Below are positions 33,818-44,897 of a DNA stretch of 64,000 bases, piece after piece (the first letter of the stretch is position 1; the number at the start of each line of letters is the position of its first letter). The notes beneath the pieces were generated by a model. That model saw only the letters and a list, made by a program, of their open reading frames with translations, made no database searches and was not told the DNA's origin. Source of the DNA: Brassica napus (Eukaryota; Streptophyta; Magnoliopsida; Brassicales; Brassicaceae); contig NW_026014658.1 of assembly GCF_020379485.1 (NCBI RefSeq), forward strand, positions 1 through 64,000. Reading direction: 5' to 3'. The translations under genes and the position numbers were made by a program.

Positions 33818-34984
33818 TGATAGAACCAAAATAAGGATCACTCTTTCGGTAAGGTTGATATGAACTCAGATCCGAGAGGATTGAGAACTGATGGATCGAG
33901 GGGTGACACTAAGGGTTGCGGAATAGCCCAAAGATACTACCAGACTTCGATCGTTGCCGGATGTGACGCACCAGTCCAACAAAAGAAGGATCGAAACTTG
34001 GAGATCACCTCACCAAGAAACTAAGAAGTGTTCTAAACAAAGAACAAAGAGAGTAAAAACTTAAAAGAATGAAAGCAAAATGAAATTATCTTATTCAGAT
34101 CTGATGTTTACATTATATAGAAGTTCTAGTCAAAGGACTTAAAGAAAAATGTGGGAAATCTAAACATAGAAAATGATAAAATTGACCAGATCTGGTCAAG
34201 GCACGAAATCACACTTTGACTGGCGAAAAACCCTTCAAATTCCGTCCAGGTTCATTGTATCCTGAAGCATGTCCTACGGACTGGGCCAGTACACAAGCAG
34301 GACAGTCCAAAGTAGCCAGTTTTAAAGTGTCATGGCCTATCTTGAGTTCCACTCGTCCGAATCGAAATCTGTCTTGACCGTTGCTCTTAAAATGCCAATC
34401 AGTACGGGAAATATGAGCTCCAGTTTGGTGAATTCGATCGTCTGGACATGGGTATTGATGAAGCCTCAAACTGGTCGTACGGGCAGTACGTACATCACAA
34501 AATTGAGTTGCGATGGACTGGAGAAGAATTGGTACGTCCGTTTCAGATTTTGGCTCGATCGTTGGTCTTAGAATAACAAACAGTGCGGTAAAGCCAAGCT
34601 TCAGTTTGGTGAATTCCATCATCAGGTCATGGATAATGTTAGAGCTCCAATACGCACATCCGGGCGGTACATGCGGTACTGTCCAGAAATGTATAGCAAT
34701 GACCTAACTCAGGATTCGTGTGTCCGAATGCGATTCCGTCTCGACTGTTCTTCATCAAATGGAAAACAGGACGGTGAAGACAAAGTCCAGTACAGTGAAA
34801 TCGATCATCTGGCCATGGTTCCAGCCAAAGCTCCGATCCGGATGCATGTGGGACAGTCCAATACAGTGTCCGGTCAGTCTGGTCAGTATGGTGAAAAACA
34901 TGAACCTCAGTTGAAATCTTCAGAACGTTCTGATCTCCATGTTGGTTCGGCTCCATGTACTGATCCGGGGACCGCAGTCTATCA
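33818..34984 (-). repeat. 3' LTR of Element 5 (minus orientation)
   Basis: Matches 38228-39399 with a few percent differences and short indels. It includes a TATA-like motif near 34114-34121 on the minus strand. Confidence 0.9.
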
Positions 34985-34998
34985 TTCCCTCCTTCTTC
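34985..34998 (-). other. Polypurine tract of Element 5
   Basis: On the minus strand GAAGAAGGAGGGAA directly precedes the LTR start TGATAG. Confidence 0.82.
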
Positions 34999-35090
34999 AA
35001 AAGGATTTGTCCTCAAATCCAATGTAACTATATCAAAAAGAGATAAATCAGATACAAAGGAATTAAAATTCAAGGGAAATTCAGTAAATG
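34985..35090 (-). pseudogene. Relic of a gypsy pol C-terminus in Element 5
   Basis: The minus strand reads SFVSDLSLFD and then DLRTNPFEEGGND just before the LTR. VSDL..F..DLR(T/S)NPF.EGGND is the C-terminal signature after integrase in CRM/Reina-type chromoviruses, and Element A here has [12 protein letters not shown] and [10 protein letters not shown] in the same place. The polypurine tract is part of the EEGG codons. This links Element 5 to that lineage. Confidence 0.7.
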
Positions 35091-35385
35091 AATAGAATGG
35101 ACAGAAACTTCCTTGGAGTTTTGAAGTCATTTTTATCAAGGAATTCCAAGTACTTTGGCGTCCATTGGTGCTTGCTCTCCTTAGAAACTGATCATGCTTA
35201 TCATGTTTATTCAAAGCAACTAGAGAAACCACATCAAATCTGCCAAAGAAATAATCAAAGGGTTTCTCTATCTTTAGGACATCAAGATCAGGATCCAAGC
35301 CATTAGGATAATCATCAAGCACGTGGGCAAGCATCAAACAAGTAAGCTGATCACCAAAAATTGGTTTATCAATTTTAAAATTAGG

Positions 35386-37737
35386 TCAAGCTGATAAACG
35401 GTCAGGAAAAGAAAGAGACAATGCCAAATTTGAAAAATTATCATCATGAACGAAATTAAAAAAATTCTTTGGCCTAAGAAATTTTAGTTCATTCTTTTTC
35501 CTACACCAAATCTCTTTCAAAGCACGGCTCAATGAAATCAATTCATGAAAAGGTTTGAGCAAAACGTTTTTCAACCAAGTAAGAATATGTTTTCTTTTTG
35601 AAATTCTCGGTTTCAAAACATTTTCATGAAGAGTAGAAGCAATCAACTCATGATCCTTAAAGTGCTTTTGGTTTAGACAGGAGAATGACTGAGGAAACAC
35701 CTTTGGTTCAAGGAGGATCGGTTTTGGCTCAGGCCGATTCTTTATGGGGCATGAATCTCCTTTAGAAATCTGGTACTCGCGGATAGATGGACTGAAGAAC
35801 CTCCGGTTTGGTAAATTCATAACTTCTTCATCCGTGACGATTTTCATGCGATTCCAAGCCTCAGTGAATCCTTGATGAGTTGGCTTTCTTTTAAAATTGG
35901 ATTCAAGACAAAAGACCTTCGTACTGTTGCGATATCGTTCTTGGACTGAACCTCTGTCGCTGGCATCAAGGTAGCCGGTTTCAACAAAGCTTCTCCAAAA
36001 CTCAGGCTGTTGGGCACGGTCAATGCTTTCAATTCTTAGAGGCTGAACCTGTCTTTCCTGTATACTCAAAATAAACACTAAAAGACCAGGATCAAATGTG
36101 CAAGATAAATATTTGTTCAAATCACAAATCAAGATATCTTTTCCAAGAACAAATTGCACATTTTTCAGCCTTTCAAGGTGCTCATCAAATTATATATTAC
36201 AGACAAGAATTTTATCAAGATATGCAACAACAATATTCATTTTCAAGATGGGCATATCCTTCCCAACATCTGAACACACAAGCTTAAGTTCAGTTTGAGA
36301 ATCATTTATCAAAAGTTCAAGGCATTTCTCAAAGAATGTGTTGTAAACCAAAATTTCATCAGAACTCAAGACAACACCATTATCACGAAATGATCTCAGA
36401 AAATGCCAAGTCTTATCAGTTTCAAAACTCAAGAGATCAGGCTGCAAAACAGAATCACAAAAATCAAGTTCACAAAAACCAGTTTCAGTTTCAAGTGAAT
36501 TCTGTTCCTGCATTTTTTTAATTAAGAAATCGTCCAAGTCCAGAGAAGATGCAAACAAATCATCAGTGATCAGTCTATGCCTATAAGAGTTCAGATCAAA
36601 GCTATTTTCTTTCAAAACAAACGAATCAAAAGACTTTGTAGCACAAAAATGAGTTTGTTTAAAATCAAGCTCAAGATAATTTTCAAAATGATCAAAAACT
36701 TTGATTTGTTCCAGGGACTGATCAAAGCTCAAAATAATTTCAGAACTGATGCCAAGGTCAGTTTGAAAACGTTGCTGATCAAGAAATTTATCAGGTTCAA
36801 AGATTTTAAAAGAATTAATCATGTTTCCAAAAACAGATTTTGAAAAACAATTTTCTTTTATCTTATCAAGACCAAAACGAATCACATCAAGAGAACTGAT
36901 CTTATCAAACATGTCAGACAGAGAAATAACTAATTCAGATTTCTCACAGTGCTCTTGAAGATCAGGAAGCAAAGGGGCAGGAGACGAAGGAACAATAGTT
37001 GTGCCGGAATCAAAGCAAAGATGGCTCTCCATAAAGGTAGATATGATGCTTGTTGCTTCTTCATCAAGGACTGGATCAGGTTCGTCCTCCACAACAAAGA
37101 TAGGTTCTGGGACTTCATCCAAAGATATCCAAGTGTCAAGACATGGGCACTGATGTGGAATATCCAGTGGCTCTTCCTCAAAAACCTGTTGAGACAAAAC
37201 AAGGCTACTCGGATGCTCCGGTTGTAAAACAGTTAGTTCTACATTAACCTGTTCATTAGCATTTATAAACTCAGATTCAAGATATGGAAGATCACAACTT
37301 TCTTCACAAGACATCAAACTTTCAATTGGTTCTTCATCAGCTTCATCAAATATGGGTGAAGAATCTGAAAAATCTTTAAATTCTTCAAAACAATTTTCAG
37401 ATTCACCTTGGGTTTTCTTACTGATGGAAAAGGATGGCTCAGCTACTGGGGCACGTGTGGATGTGCTCTTCTTTTGGCTCTTGCTGACGTCCTTGAGGGC
37501 TTTGTCCACACCCTTCACAAAGTTATCACAAAATTGTTGGACATCAAACTGAAGCAATCGCCTTCTTGGATCAGATTCACCTTTGGATGTATTGACATGC
37601 TCAATGCTCCACCTGTTTGGTTTTTCCTGCACACTAACACACTCATCAAAATAATTCAAAGAAGATTTAAATGAAGATTGAGAGGCTGATGGTTGTGAGG
37701 CTTTCTCCTTGGTATTTCTCCGGTGAAGACCAAACAT
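35386..37737 (-). pseudogene. Large unknown ORF of Element 5, acidic
   Basis: The likely start is ATG 37737 (MFGLHRRNTKEKASQ). The first frame runs to 36190 (about 515 residues), then one frame change near 36160-36200 leads to a second part ending at 35386 (about 255 residues). The N-terminus is basic and Ser/Lys-rich (SKSQKKSTSTRAP). The middle is rich in Asp, Glu, Ser and Phe (FDEADEEPIESL, VVEDEPDPVLDEEA), and the second part is more basic with KRKHILTWLKNVLLKPFHELI. I do not recognise a gag knuckle, protease, polymerase, signal peptide or membrane span. It occupies the gag-pol position of an LTR element, so it may be a rapidly evolving gag substitute or a captured gene. Its function is unknown. 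Confidence 0.6.
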
Positions 37738-38211
37738 CTTATTCCTGAAATAATTACTCAACACAAAGGTTAGATAAATCCTCACACACTCAAGTGTTTA
37801 TCCTCACCCACTCAAGTGTTTCTCTCAGATTTAGGTGATCACACACAAGTTTCTACTCAATGTTCTAAGAGAACAAATCAAAGAATCTCAATGGGCAAAT
37901 CCAAGCAAACAAGGGAATTGCTGAAGATAGAAAGATAAGAGATTTTTTTTTTTTTAATTTTTGAAATCCGTTTTAACCACCTCAAAGGCTGGATTTCTCC
38001 TCAGCTAGCAGGCTTTCTCTTCCACCACCAATCCACAAAAGAAACTTTGAACTTTTTCTATATTTTTTTTTTCTTTTTTGAATCAAATCGTAAATCTTTT
38101 TTTTTATATGGATGGTAATGAGGGGCCCAGATTTAAGAAAGGTAGAAGAAGAAGTGTTTATAAGAAAATAGAAGATGGGAAAGATGAATGAAATAGACAA
38201 TACCGGAAGAG

Positions 38212-38225
38212 TGGCTCTGATACCA
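38212..38225 (-). other. Primer-binding site of Element 5
   Basis: On the minus strand TGGTATCAGAGCCA lies two bases after the LTR end CTATCA, a full match to initiator Met-tRNA. Confidence 0.93.
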
Positions 38226-38227
38226 CT

Positions 38228-39399
38228 TGATAGAACCAAAATAAGGATGACTCTTTCGGTAAGGTTGATATGAACTCAGATCCTAGAGGATTGAGAACTG
38301 ATGGATCGAGGGGTGACACTAAGGGTTGCGGAATAGCCCAAAGATACTACCAGACTTCGATCGTTGCCGGATGTGACGCACCGGTCCAACAAAAGAAGGA
38401 TCAAAACTTGGAGATAACCTCACCAAGAAACTAAGAAGTGTTCTAAACAAAGAACAAAGAGAGTAAAAATTCAAAAGAATGAAAGCAAAACGAATTTATC
38501 TTATTTAGATCTGATGGGTACATTATATAGAGATTCTAGTCAAAGGACTTAAAGAAAATTGTGGGAAATCTAAACATAGAAAATGATAAAATTGACCAGA
38601 TCTAGTCAAGGCACGAAATCACACTTTAACTGGTGAAAAACCCGTCAAATTCAGTCCAGGTTCATTGTGTCCTGAAGCATGTCCTACGGACTGGGCCAGT
38701 ACACAAGCAGGACAGTCCAAAGTAGCCAGTTTTGAAGTGTCACGGCCTATCTTGAGTTCCACTCTTCCGAATCCAAATATGTCTTGACCGTTGCTCTTAA
38801 AATGCCAATCAATACAGGAAATACGAGCTCCAGTTTGGTGAATTCGATCGTCTGGACATGGGTATTGATGAAGCTTCAAACTGGTCGTACGGGCAGAACG
38901 TGCGGTACTGTACAGAATTGAGTTGCGATGGACTGGAGAAGAATTGGTACGTCCGTTTCGGATTCTGGCTCGATTGTTGGTCTTAGAATAACAAACAGTG
39001 CGGTAAAACCAAGCTTAAGTTCGGTGAATTCCATCATCAGGTCGTGGATAATGTTGGAGCTCCAATACGGACATCCGGGCGGTACATGCGGTACTGTCCA
39101 GAAATGTATAGCAATGACCTAACTCAGGATTTGTGTGTCCGAATGCGATTCCGTCTCGACTGTTCTTCATCAAATGGAAAACAGGATGGTGAAGACAAAG
39201 TCCAGTACAGTGAAATCGATCATCTGGCCATGGTTCCAGCCAAAGCTCCCATCCGGATGCATGTGGGACAGTCCAGTACAGTGTCCGGTCAGTCTGGTCA
39301 GTATGGTGAAAAATATGAAACTCAGTTGAAATCTTCAGAACCTTCTGATCTCCATGCTGGTTCGGCTCCATGTACTGATCCGTGGAACGCAGTCTATCA
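38228..39399 (-). repeat. 5' LTR of Element 5 (minus orientation)
   Basis: 1172 bp, with a minus-strand CTATATAATG box near 38520-38530. Followed by ATCCA at 39400-39404. Confidence 0.9.
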
Positions 39400-41220
39400 A
39401 TCCATCTCCTCAGGCCTTGCTTCACACGATCCGGTTTCTCCTGGATCAGCCAAGCCTCTCGCCAGTTCTCTCCTTGGATCGCCGGTACTCTCTTCTCTTT
39501 TTGGGGTTTGTCTCTCACGATTTTGGCAGAGGTTCCCCTTAAGAATTTTGTGTCAAATTCTGGATCCAGGGCTCTGTATTTATAGAGAGAGGGAGTCGGA
39601 ACTGCCATGGGCCCGAAGGGGTGGGAGTTGTAACCGAAAAGATGTCTCTCTCTCCCTTGCAACCGTTCGGCAATAACTGCCCCCAACCGGTCCTCAACTG
39701 CCTCCAACTGCTCCTGTCCCTGTCGGTTCTCTACCCTGAAGCCAAGGCTAAGCCCTTTAACTGACCGTCCATACCGTGGCTGCACCATCTAACCAAACCA
39801 CCATAACCGTTCTTGTAACCGCCCCAACCGTCCCGGACATGAGAACTCGGCCCAGCTGAGTTGAGCTGACTGCTAGCTGGTCCCAGCTGAGTGAGCTAGT
39901 CCTTCTAGCTCCATGAGGTGATGCATACTAACTGAGCCCCCATTGAGCTTCCCTGATCTGCCCAAGCTCGGCCGCTGTCCCGTCCAGCTCCCACATCACT
40001 CTTCCAGCTCTATTAAACCCATTCTTTCTTCACCCTGGTTAAGTCTCAACACTTCGATGCCCTTAACCCTATGTCTAAGCCATGATACGCTTGTCTACTG
40101 GTCAAATGACCTGACTGGTGCGTCTCCCCGCACCATGGCTCGTCCCAACGATCCTATCTCAGTGTGGGGACATGACACTTTGGGTGATTTTGGCCCAAGT
40201 GGGCTGTCTGTTAAGTACACACATGACGTCTGTGGCTGTCCGCCAGCACACACAGGACGTCCGTGGCTGTCCGCCAGCACACACAGGATGTCTGTGGCTG
40301 TCCGTGTGTATGTGGGTGTCTGCCAACACACACAAGACGTCCGGGGATGTCCGTCAGCACACACAGGACGTCTGTGTGTGTCCATCAGCACACACAGGAC
40401 GTCCGTGTGTGTCTGTCAGCATAGACAAGACGTCCGTGTGTGTTCGTGTGTATCCGTCAGCACACAGAGGACGTCTGTGGCTGTCCATCAGTACACATAT
40501 CAGCACGCTGGTCCTTGGACTCAGCAGGCTTACCCTTCCCGTGGACTGTTTGGGTGATTTTGGCCCACGTGGGCTGTCTGTTCAGTACACACAGGACGTC
40601 TGTGGCTGTCCATCAGTACACATATCAGCACGCTGGTCCTTGGACTCAGCATGCTTACCCTTCCCGTGGACTGTTTGGGTGATTTTGGCCCACGTGGGCT
40701 GTCTGTTCAGTACACACAGGTGGTCCGTGGGTGTCTGCTGGCAGACATAGGATGTCCATGGCTGTCTGTGGCTGTCCGTCAGCACACACATGACGTCTGT
40801 GGCTGTCCGTGTGTGTCCGTGTGTGTCCGTCAGCAGACACAGGACGTCTGTGGCTGTCCATCAGTACACATATCAGCACGCTGGCCCTTCCCATGGACTG
40901 TTCGGGTGATTTTGGCCCACGTGGGCTGTCTGTTCAGTACACACAAGACGTCTGTGGGTGTCTGTCAGCACACACATGACGTCTTTGGCTGTCCGTGTGT
41001 GTCCTTCAACACACAGAAGATGTCCGTGGTTGTCAATCAGTACACATATCAGCACGTTGGTCCTTGGACTCAGCACTCTGACCCTTCCCTTGGACTGTTC
41101 GGGTGATTTTGGCCTACATGGGCTGTCTGTTCAGTACACACAGGACGTCTGTGGGTGTCCGCAAGCAAACACAGGACGTCCGTGGCTGTCCGTGTGTGTC
41201 TGTGTGTTTCCGTCAGCACA

Positions 41221-44200
41221 CACAGGACGTCTGTGGCTGTCCATCAGTACACATATCAGCACGCTGGTCCTTGGACTCAGCACGCTGGCCCTTCCCGTGG
41301 ACTGTTCGGGTGATTTTGGCCCACGTGGGCTGTCTGTTCAGTACACACAGGACGTCCGTGGGTGTCCGTCAGCACACACATGACGTCTGTGGCTGTCCGT
41401 GTGTGTCCTTCAACACATAGAGGACGTCCGTGGTTGTCAATCAGTACACATATCAGCACGTTGGTCCTTGGACTCAGCACTCTGACCCTCCCCTTGGACT
41501 GTTCGGGTGATTTTGGCCTACATGGGCTGTCTGTTCAGTACACACAGGACGTTTGTGGGTGTCCGCAAGCAAACACAGGACGTCCGTGGCTGTCCGTGTG
41601 TGTCTGTGTGTTTCCGTCAGCACACACAGGACGTCTGTGGCTGCCCATCAGTACACATATCAGCACGTTGGTCTTTGGACTCAGCACGCTGGCCCTTCCC
41701 GTGGACTGTTTGGGTGATTTTGGCCCACGTGGGCTGTCTGTTCAGTACACACAGGACGTCCGTGGGTGTCCGCCAACACACACAGGACGTCCGTGGCTGT
41801 CCGTGGCTGTCCGTCAGCACACACATGACGTCCGTGGCTGTCCGTGTGTGTCTGTATGTGTCCTTCAGCACACAGAGGACGTCCGTGGCTGTCCATCAGT
41901 ACACATATCAGCACGTTGGTCCTTGGACTCAGCATGATGACCCTTCTTGTGGACTGTTCGGGTGATTTTGGCGTACGTGGGCTGTCTGTTCAGTACACAC
42001 AGGACGTCCGTGAGTGTCCGCCAGCACAGACAGGACGTCCGTGGCTGTCCGTGTGTATCAGTGTGTTTCCGTCAGCACACACAGGAAGTCTGTGGCTGTC
42101 CATGAGTACACATATCAGCACGTTGGTCTTTGGACTCAGCACGCTGGCCCTTCCCGTGCACTGTTTGGCTGATTTTGGCCCACGTGGGCTGTCTGTTCAG
42201 TACACAAAGGACGTCTGTGGGTGTCCGCCAGCACACACAGGACGTCCGTGGCTGTCCGTCAGCACACACATGACGTCCGTGGCTGTCCGTGTCTGGCTGT
42301 GTGTATCCTTCAGCACACAGAGGATGTCTGTGGCTCTCCATCAATACACATATCAGTACACACAGGACGTCCGTGGGTGTCCGTCAGCACACACATGACG
42401 TTTGTGGCTGTCCGTGTGTGTCCTTCAACACATAGAGGACGTCCGTGGTTGTCAATCAGTACACATATCAGCACGTTGGTCCTTGGACTCAGCACTCTGA
42501 CCCTTCACTTGGACTGTTCGGGTGATTTTGGCCTACATGGGCTGTCTGTTCAGTACACACTGTTCAGTACACACAGGACGTTTGTGGGTGTCTGCAAGCA
42601 AACACAGGACGTCCGTTGCTGTCCGTGTGTGTCTGTGTGTTTCCGTCAGCACACACAGGACACCTGTGGCTGCCCATCAGTACACATATCAGCACGTTGG
42701 TCTTTGGACTCAGCACGCTGGCCCTTCCCGTGGACTGTTTGGGTGATTTTGGCCCACGTGGGCTGTCTTTTCAGTACACACAGGACGTCCGTGGGTGTCC
42801 GCCAACACACACAGGACGTCCGTGGCTGTCTGTGGCTGTCCGTCAGCACACACATGACGTTCGTGGCTGTCCGTGTGTGTCTGTATGTGTCCTTCAGCAC
42901 ACAGAGGACGTCCGTGGCTGTCCATCAGTACACATATCAGCACGTTGGTCCTTGGACTCAGCATGATGACCCTTCTTGTAGACAGTTCGGGTGATTTTGG
43001 CCTACGTGGGCGGTCAGTACACACAGTACGTCCGTGGGTGTCTGCCAGCACACACAGGACGTCTGTGGCTGTCCGTGTGTATCCGTGTGTATCCGTCAAC
43101 ACACATAGGACGGCTGTGGCTGTCCATCAGTACACATATCAGCACGTTGGTCTTTGGACTCAGCACGCTGGCCCTTCCCGTGGACTGTTTGGGTGATTTT
43201 GGCCCACATGGGCTGTCTGTTCAGTACACACAAGACGTCTATGGGTGTCCGCCAGCACACACAGGACATCCCTGGCTATCCATGGCTGTCCGTCAGCACA
43301 CACAGGACATCCGTGGCTGTCCGTGTGTGTCTGTGTGTATCCGTCAGCACACACATGATGTCCGTGTGTGTCCGTCAGCACACACAGGACGTCCGTGGCT
43401 GTCCGTGTGTGTCCGTGTGTGTCCGTCAGCACACACATGACGTCCTTGGCTGTCCATTAGTACACATATCAGCACGTTGGTCCTTGGACTCAGCACGCTG
43501 GCCCTTCCCGTGGACTGTTTCGATGATTTTGGCCTACGTGGGCTGTCTATTCAGTACACACAAGACATCCGTGGGTGTCCGCCAGAAGACATAGGACATC
43601 CGTGCCTGTCCGTGCCAGTGTGTGGCTGTCCGTCAGCACACACAGGACGTGCGTGGCTGTCCGTGTGTGTCTGTCTGTGTCCGTCAGCACACACATGACG
43701 TCCGTGGCTGTCCATCAGTACACTTATCAGCATGTTGGTCCTTGGACTCAGCATGTTGGCCCTTCCCGTTGACTGTTTGGGTGATTTTAGCCCACGTGGG
43801 CTGTCTGTTCAGTACACACAAGACATCCGTGGGTGTCCACCAGCACACACCGGACGTCCGTCGCTATCTGTCAGCACACACAGGACGTCCGTGTCTGTCC
43901 GTGTGTATTCATGGGTGTCCGCCAGCACACACAGGACGTCTGTGGTTGTCCGTCAGCACACCTAGGACGTTTGTGTGTGTCCGTCAGCACACACGACGGC
44001 CGTGTGTGTCTGTGTGTGTCCATCAGCACACACAGGACATCCGTGGCTGTCCATCAGTACACATATCAGCACGCTGGTCCTTGGACTCAGCACGCTGGCC
44101 TTTTCCGTGGACTGTTCGGGTTATTTTGGCCCACGTGGGCTGTTTGTTCAGTACTCACAGGACGTCCGTGGGCGTCCGCCAGCAAACACAGGACGTCCGT

Positions 44201-44378
44201 GGCTGTGAGTGTCTATCTGTCAGCACACACAAGACATCCATGGCTGTCTATGTGTGTCAGTGTGTGTCCGTCTGCACATATAGGACGTCCATGGCTGTCC
44301 ATCAGTAGACATATCAGCATTCACCTCCTTGGACTCAGCACGCTGGCCCTTCCCGTGGACTGTTTGGCTGATTTTGGC
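41221..44378 (+). repeat. About 3.1-kb block duplicated at 47680-50828
   Basis: The order of cores and the numbers of subrepeats, including unusual variants (CCTTCAACACATAGAGGACG, the doubled TGTTCAGTACACAC at 42545-42570, and CAGAAGACATAGGACATCCG), recur in the same order at an offset of about 6455 bp. This is a segmental duplication inside the array. Confidence 0.88.
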
Positions 44379-44892
44379 CCACGTGGGCTGTCTGTTCAGT
44401 ACACACATAACGTCTGTGGGTGTCCGCCAGCACACACAGGACGTCTGTGGCTGTTCGTGTGTGTCCGTGTGTGTCCGTCTGTGTCCTTCAGCACACACAG
44501 GATGTCCGTGGCTGTCCATCAGTACACATATCAGCACTTTGGTCCTTGGACTCAGCAAGTTGGTCCTTGGACTCAGCACGCTGGCCCTTCCTGTGGAATG
44601 TTTGGGTGATTTTGGCCCACGTGGGCTGTCTGTTCAGTACATACAGGACATCCGTGGGTGTCCGTCAGCACACACAGGACGTTCGTGTGTGTTGGTCAGC
44701 ACACATAGGACGTCCATGGTTGTCCGTGTGTGTCCGTGTCTGTACATCAGCACACAGGACGTCTGTGGCTGTCCATCAGTACACATATCAGCACGTTGGT
44801 CCTTGGACTCAGCACGCTGGCCCATCCGGGGACTGTTTGGGTGATTTTAGCCCACGTGGGCTGTTTGTTCAGTACAAAGAGGACTTCCCTGG

Positions 44893-44897
44893 GTGTC
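44893..44897. repeat. Target-site duplication GTGTC, left of the solo LTR
   Basis: GTGTC is repeated at 46993-46997. The empty site GGGTGTCCGCCAGC exists in paralogous satellite copies near 56192 and 58651. Confidence 0.92.

Larger units (their letters stand above)
33818..39399 (-). mobile_element. Element 5: complete non-autonomous LTR retrotransposon with an unknown ORF
   Basis: 5.6 kb with LTRs of 1167 bp (33818-34984) and 1172 bp (38228-39399), TGATAG... to ...CTATCA, flanked by ATCCA. On the minus strand it has an initiator Met-tRNA primer site (38212-38225), a long unknown ORF (37737 to about 35386), a short relic of a gypsy pol C-terminus and a polypurine tract (34985-34998). There is no gag knuckle, protease, reverse transcriptase or integrase, so all replication functions must come from a related gypsy element. 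Confidence 0.88.
31262..40177 (-). mobile_element. Gypsy-4: minus-strand relative of Gypsy-2, partial
   Basis: On the minus strand are an LTR (40177 down to 32930, split by Element 5), a primer site, a leader and a gag. The internal region stops at 31262 against the Gypsy-3 LTR, where it still matches Gypsy-2 intron 2 (GCATGGTA). Without Element 5 and one TSD copy the LTR is about 1661 bp, close to the 1704 bp of Gypsy-2. The simplest reading is that Gypsy-3 inserted into Gypsy-4 and that the pol half lies left of the window. Confidence 0.78.
32930..40177 (-). repeat. LTR of Gypsy-4, split by Element 5
   Basis: The two parts are 32930-33817 and 39405-40177. In plus orientation it runs TGTAAGACCCGATCC... 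to ...GGGGACATGACA, the reverse of the Gypsy-2 LTR ends. A minus-strand TATAAATA-type box lies near 39577-39586. The right end borders the satellite. Confidence 0.8.
40178..44897 (+). repeat. Satellite block 1
   Basis: Tandem DNA of two levels. A conserved core of about 100 bp (ATCAGTACACATATCAGCACG, TTGGACTCAGCACGCTGGCC, GATTTTGGCCCACGTGGGCTG) recurs every roughly 130-350 bp. Between cores are 2-7 subrepeats of about 33 bp of the type CAGCACACACAGGACGTCCG followed by TGGCTGTCCG. The core holds the palindrome GCCCACGTGGGC and most subrepeats hold GACGTC. Open frames in several phases arise because the unit is poor in stop codons. Confidence 0.93.

Noticed and set aside
34209..34622. Minus-strand ORFs in the Element 5 LTRs (also 38619-38879)
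   Set aside because: They are LTR sequence, not conserved in frame between the two LTRs.
40178..44897. Regular short repeats resembling a CRISPR array
   Set aside because: Spacers are themselves repeats of the same family, unit length varies, no cas genes are present and the sequence is from a plant.
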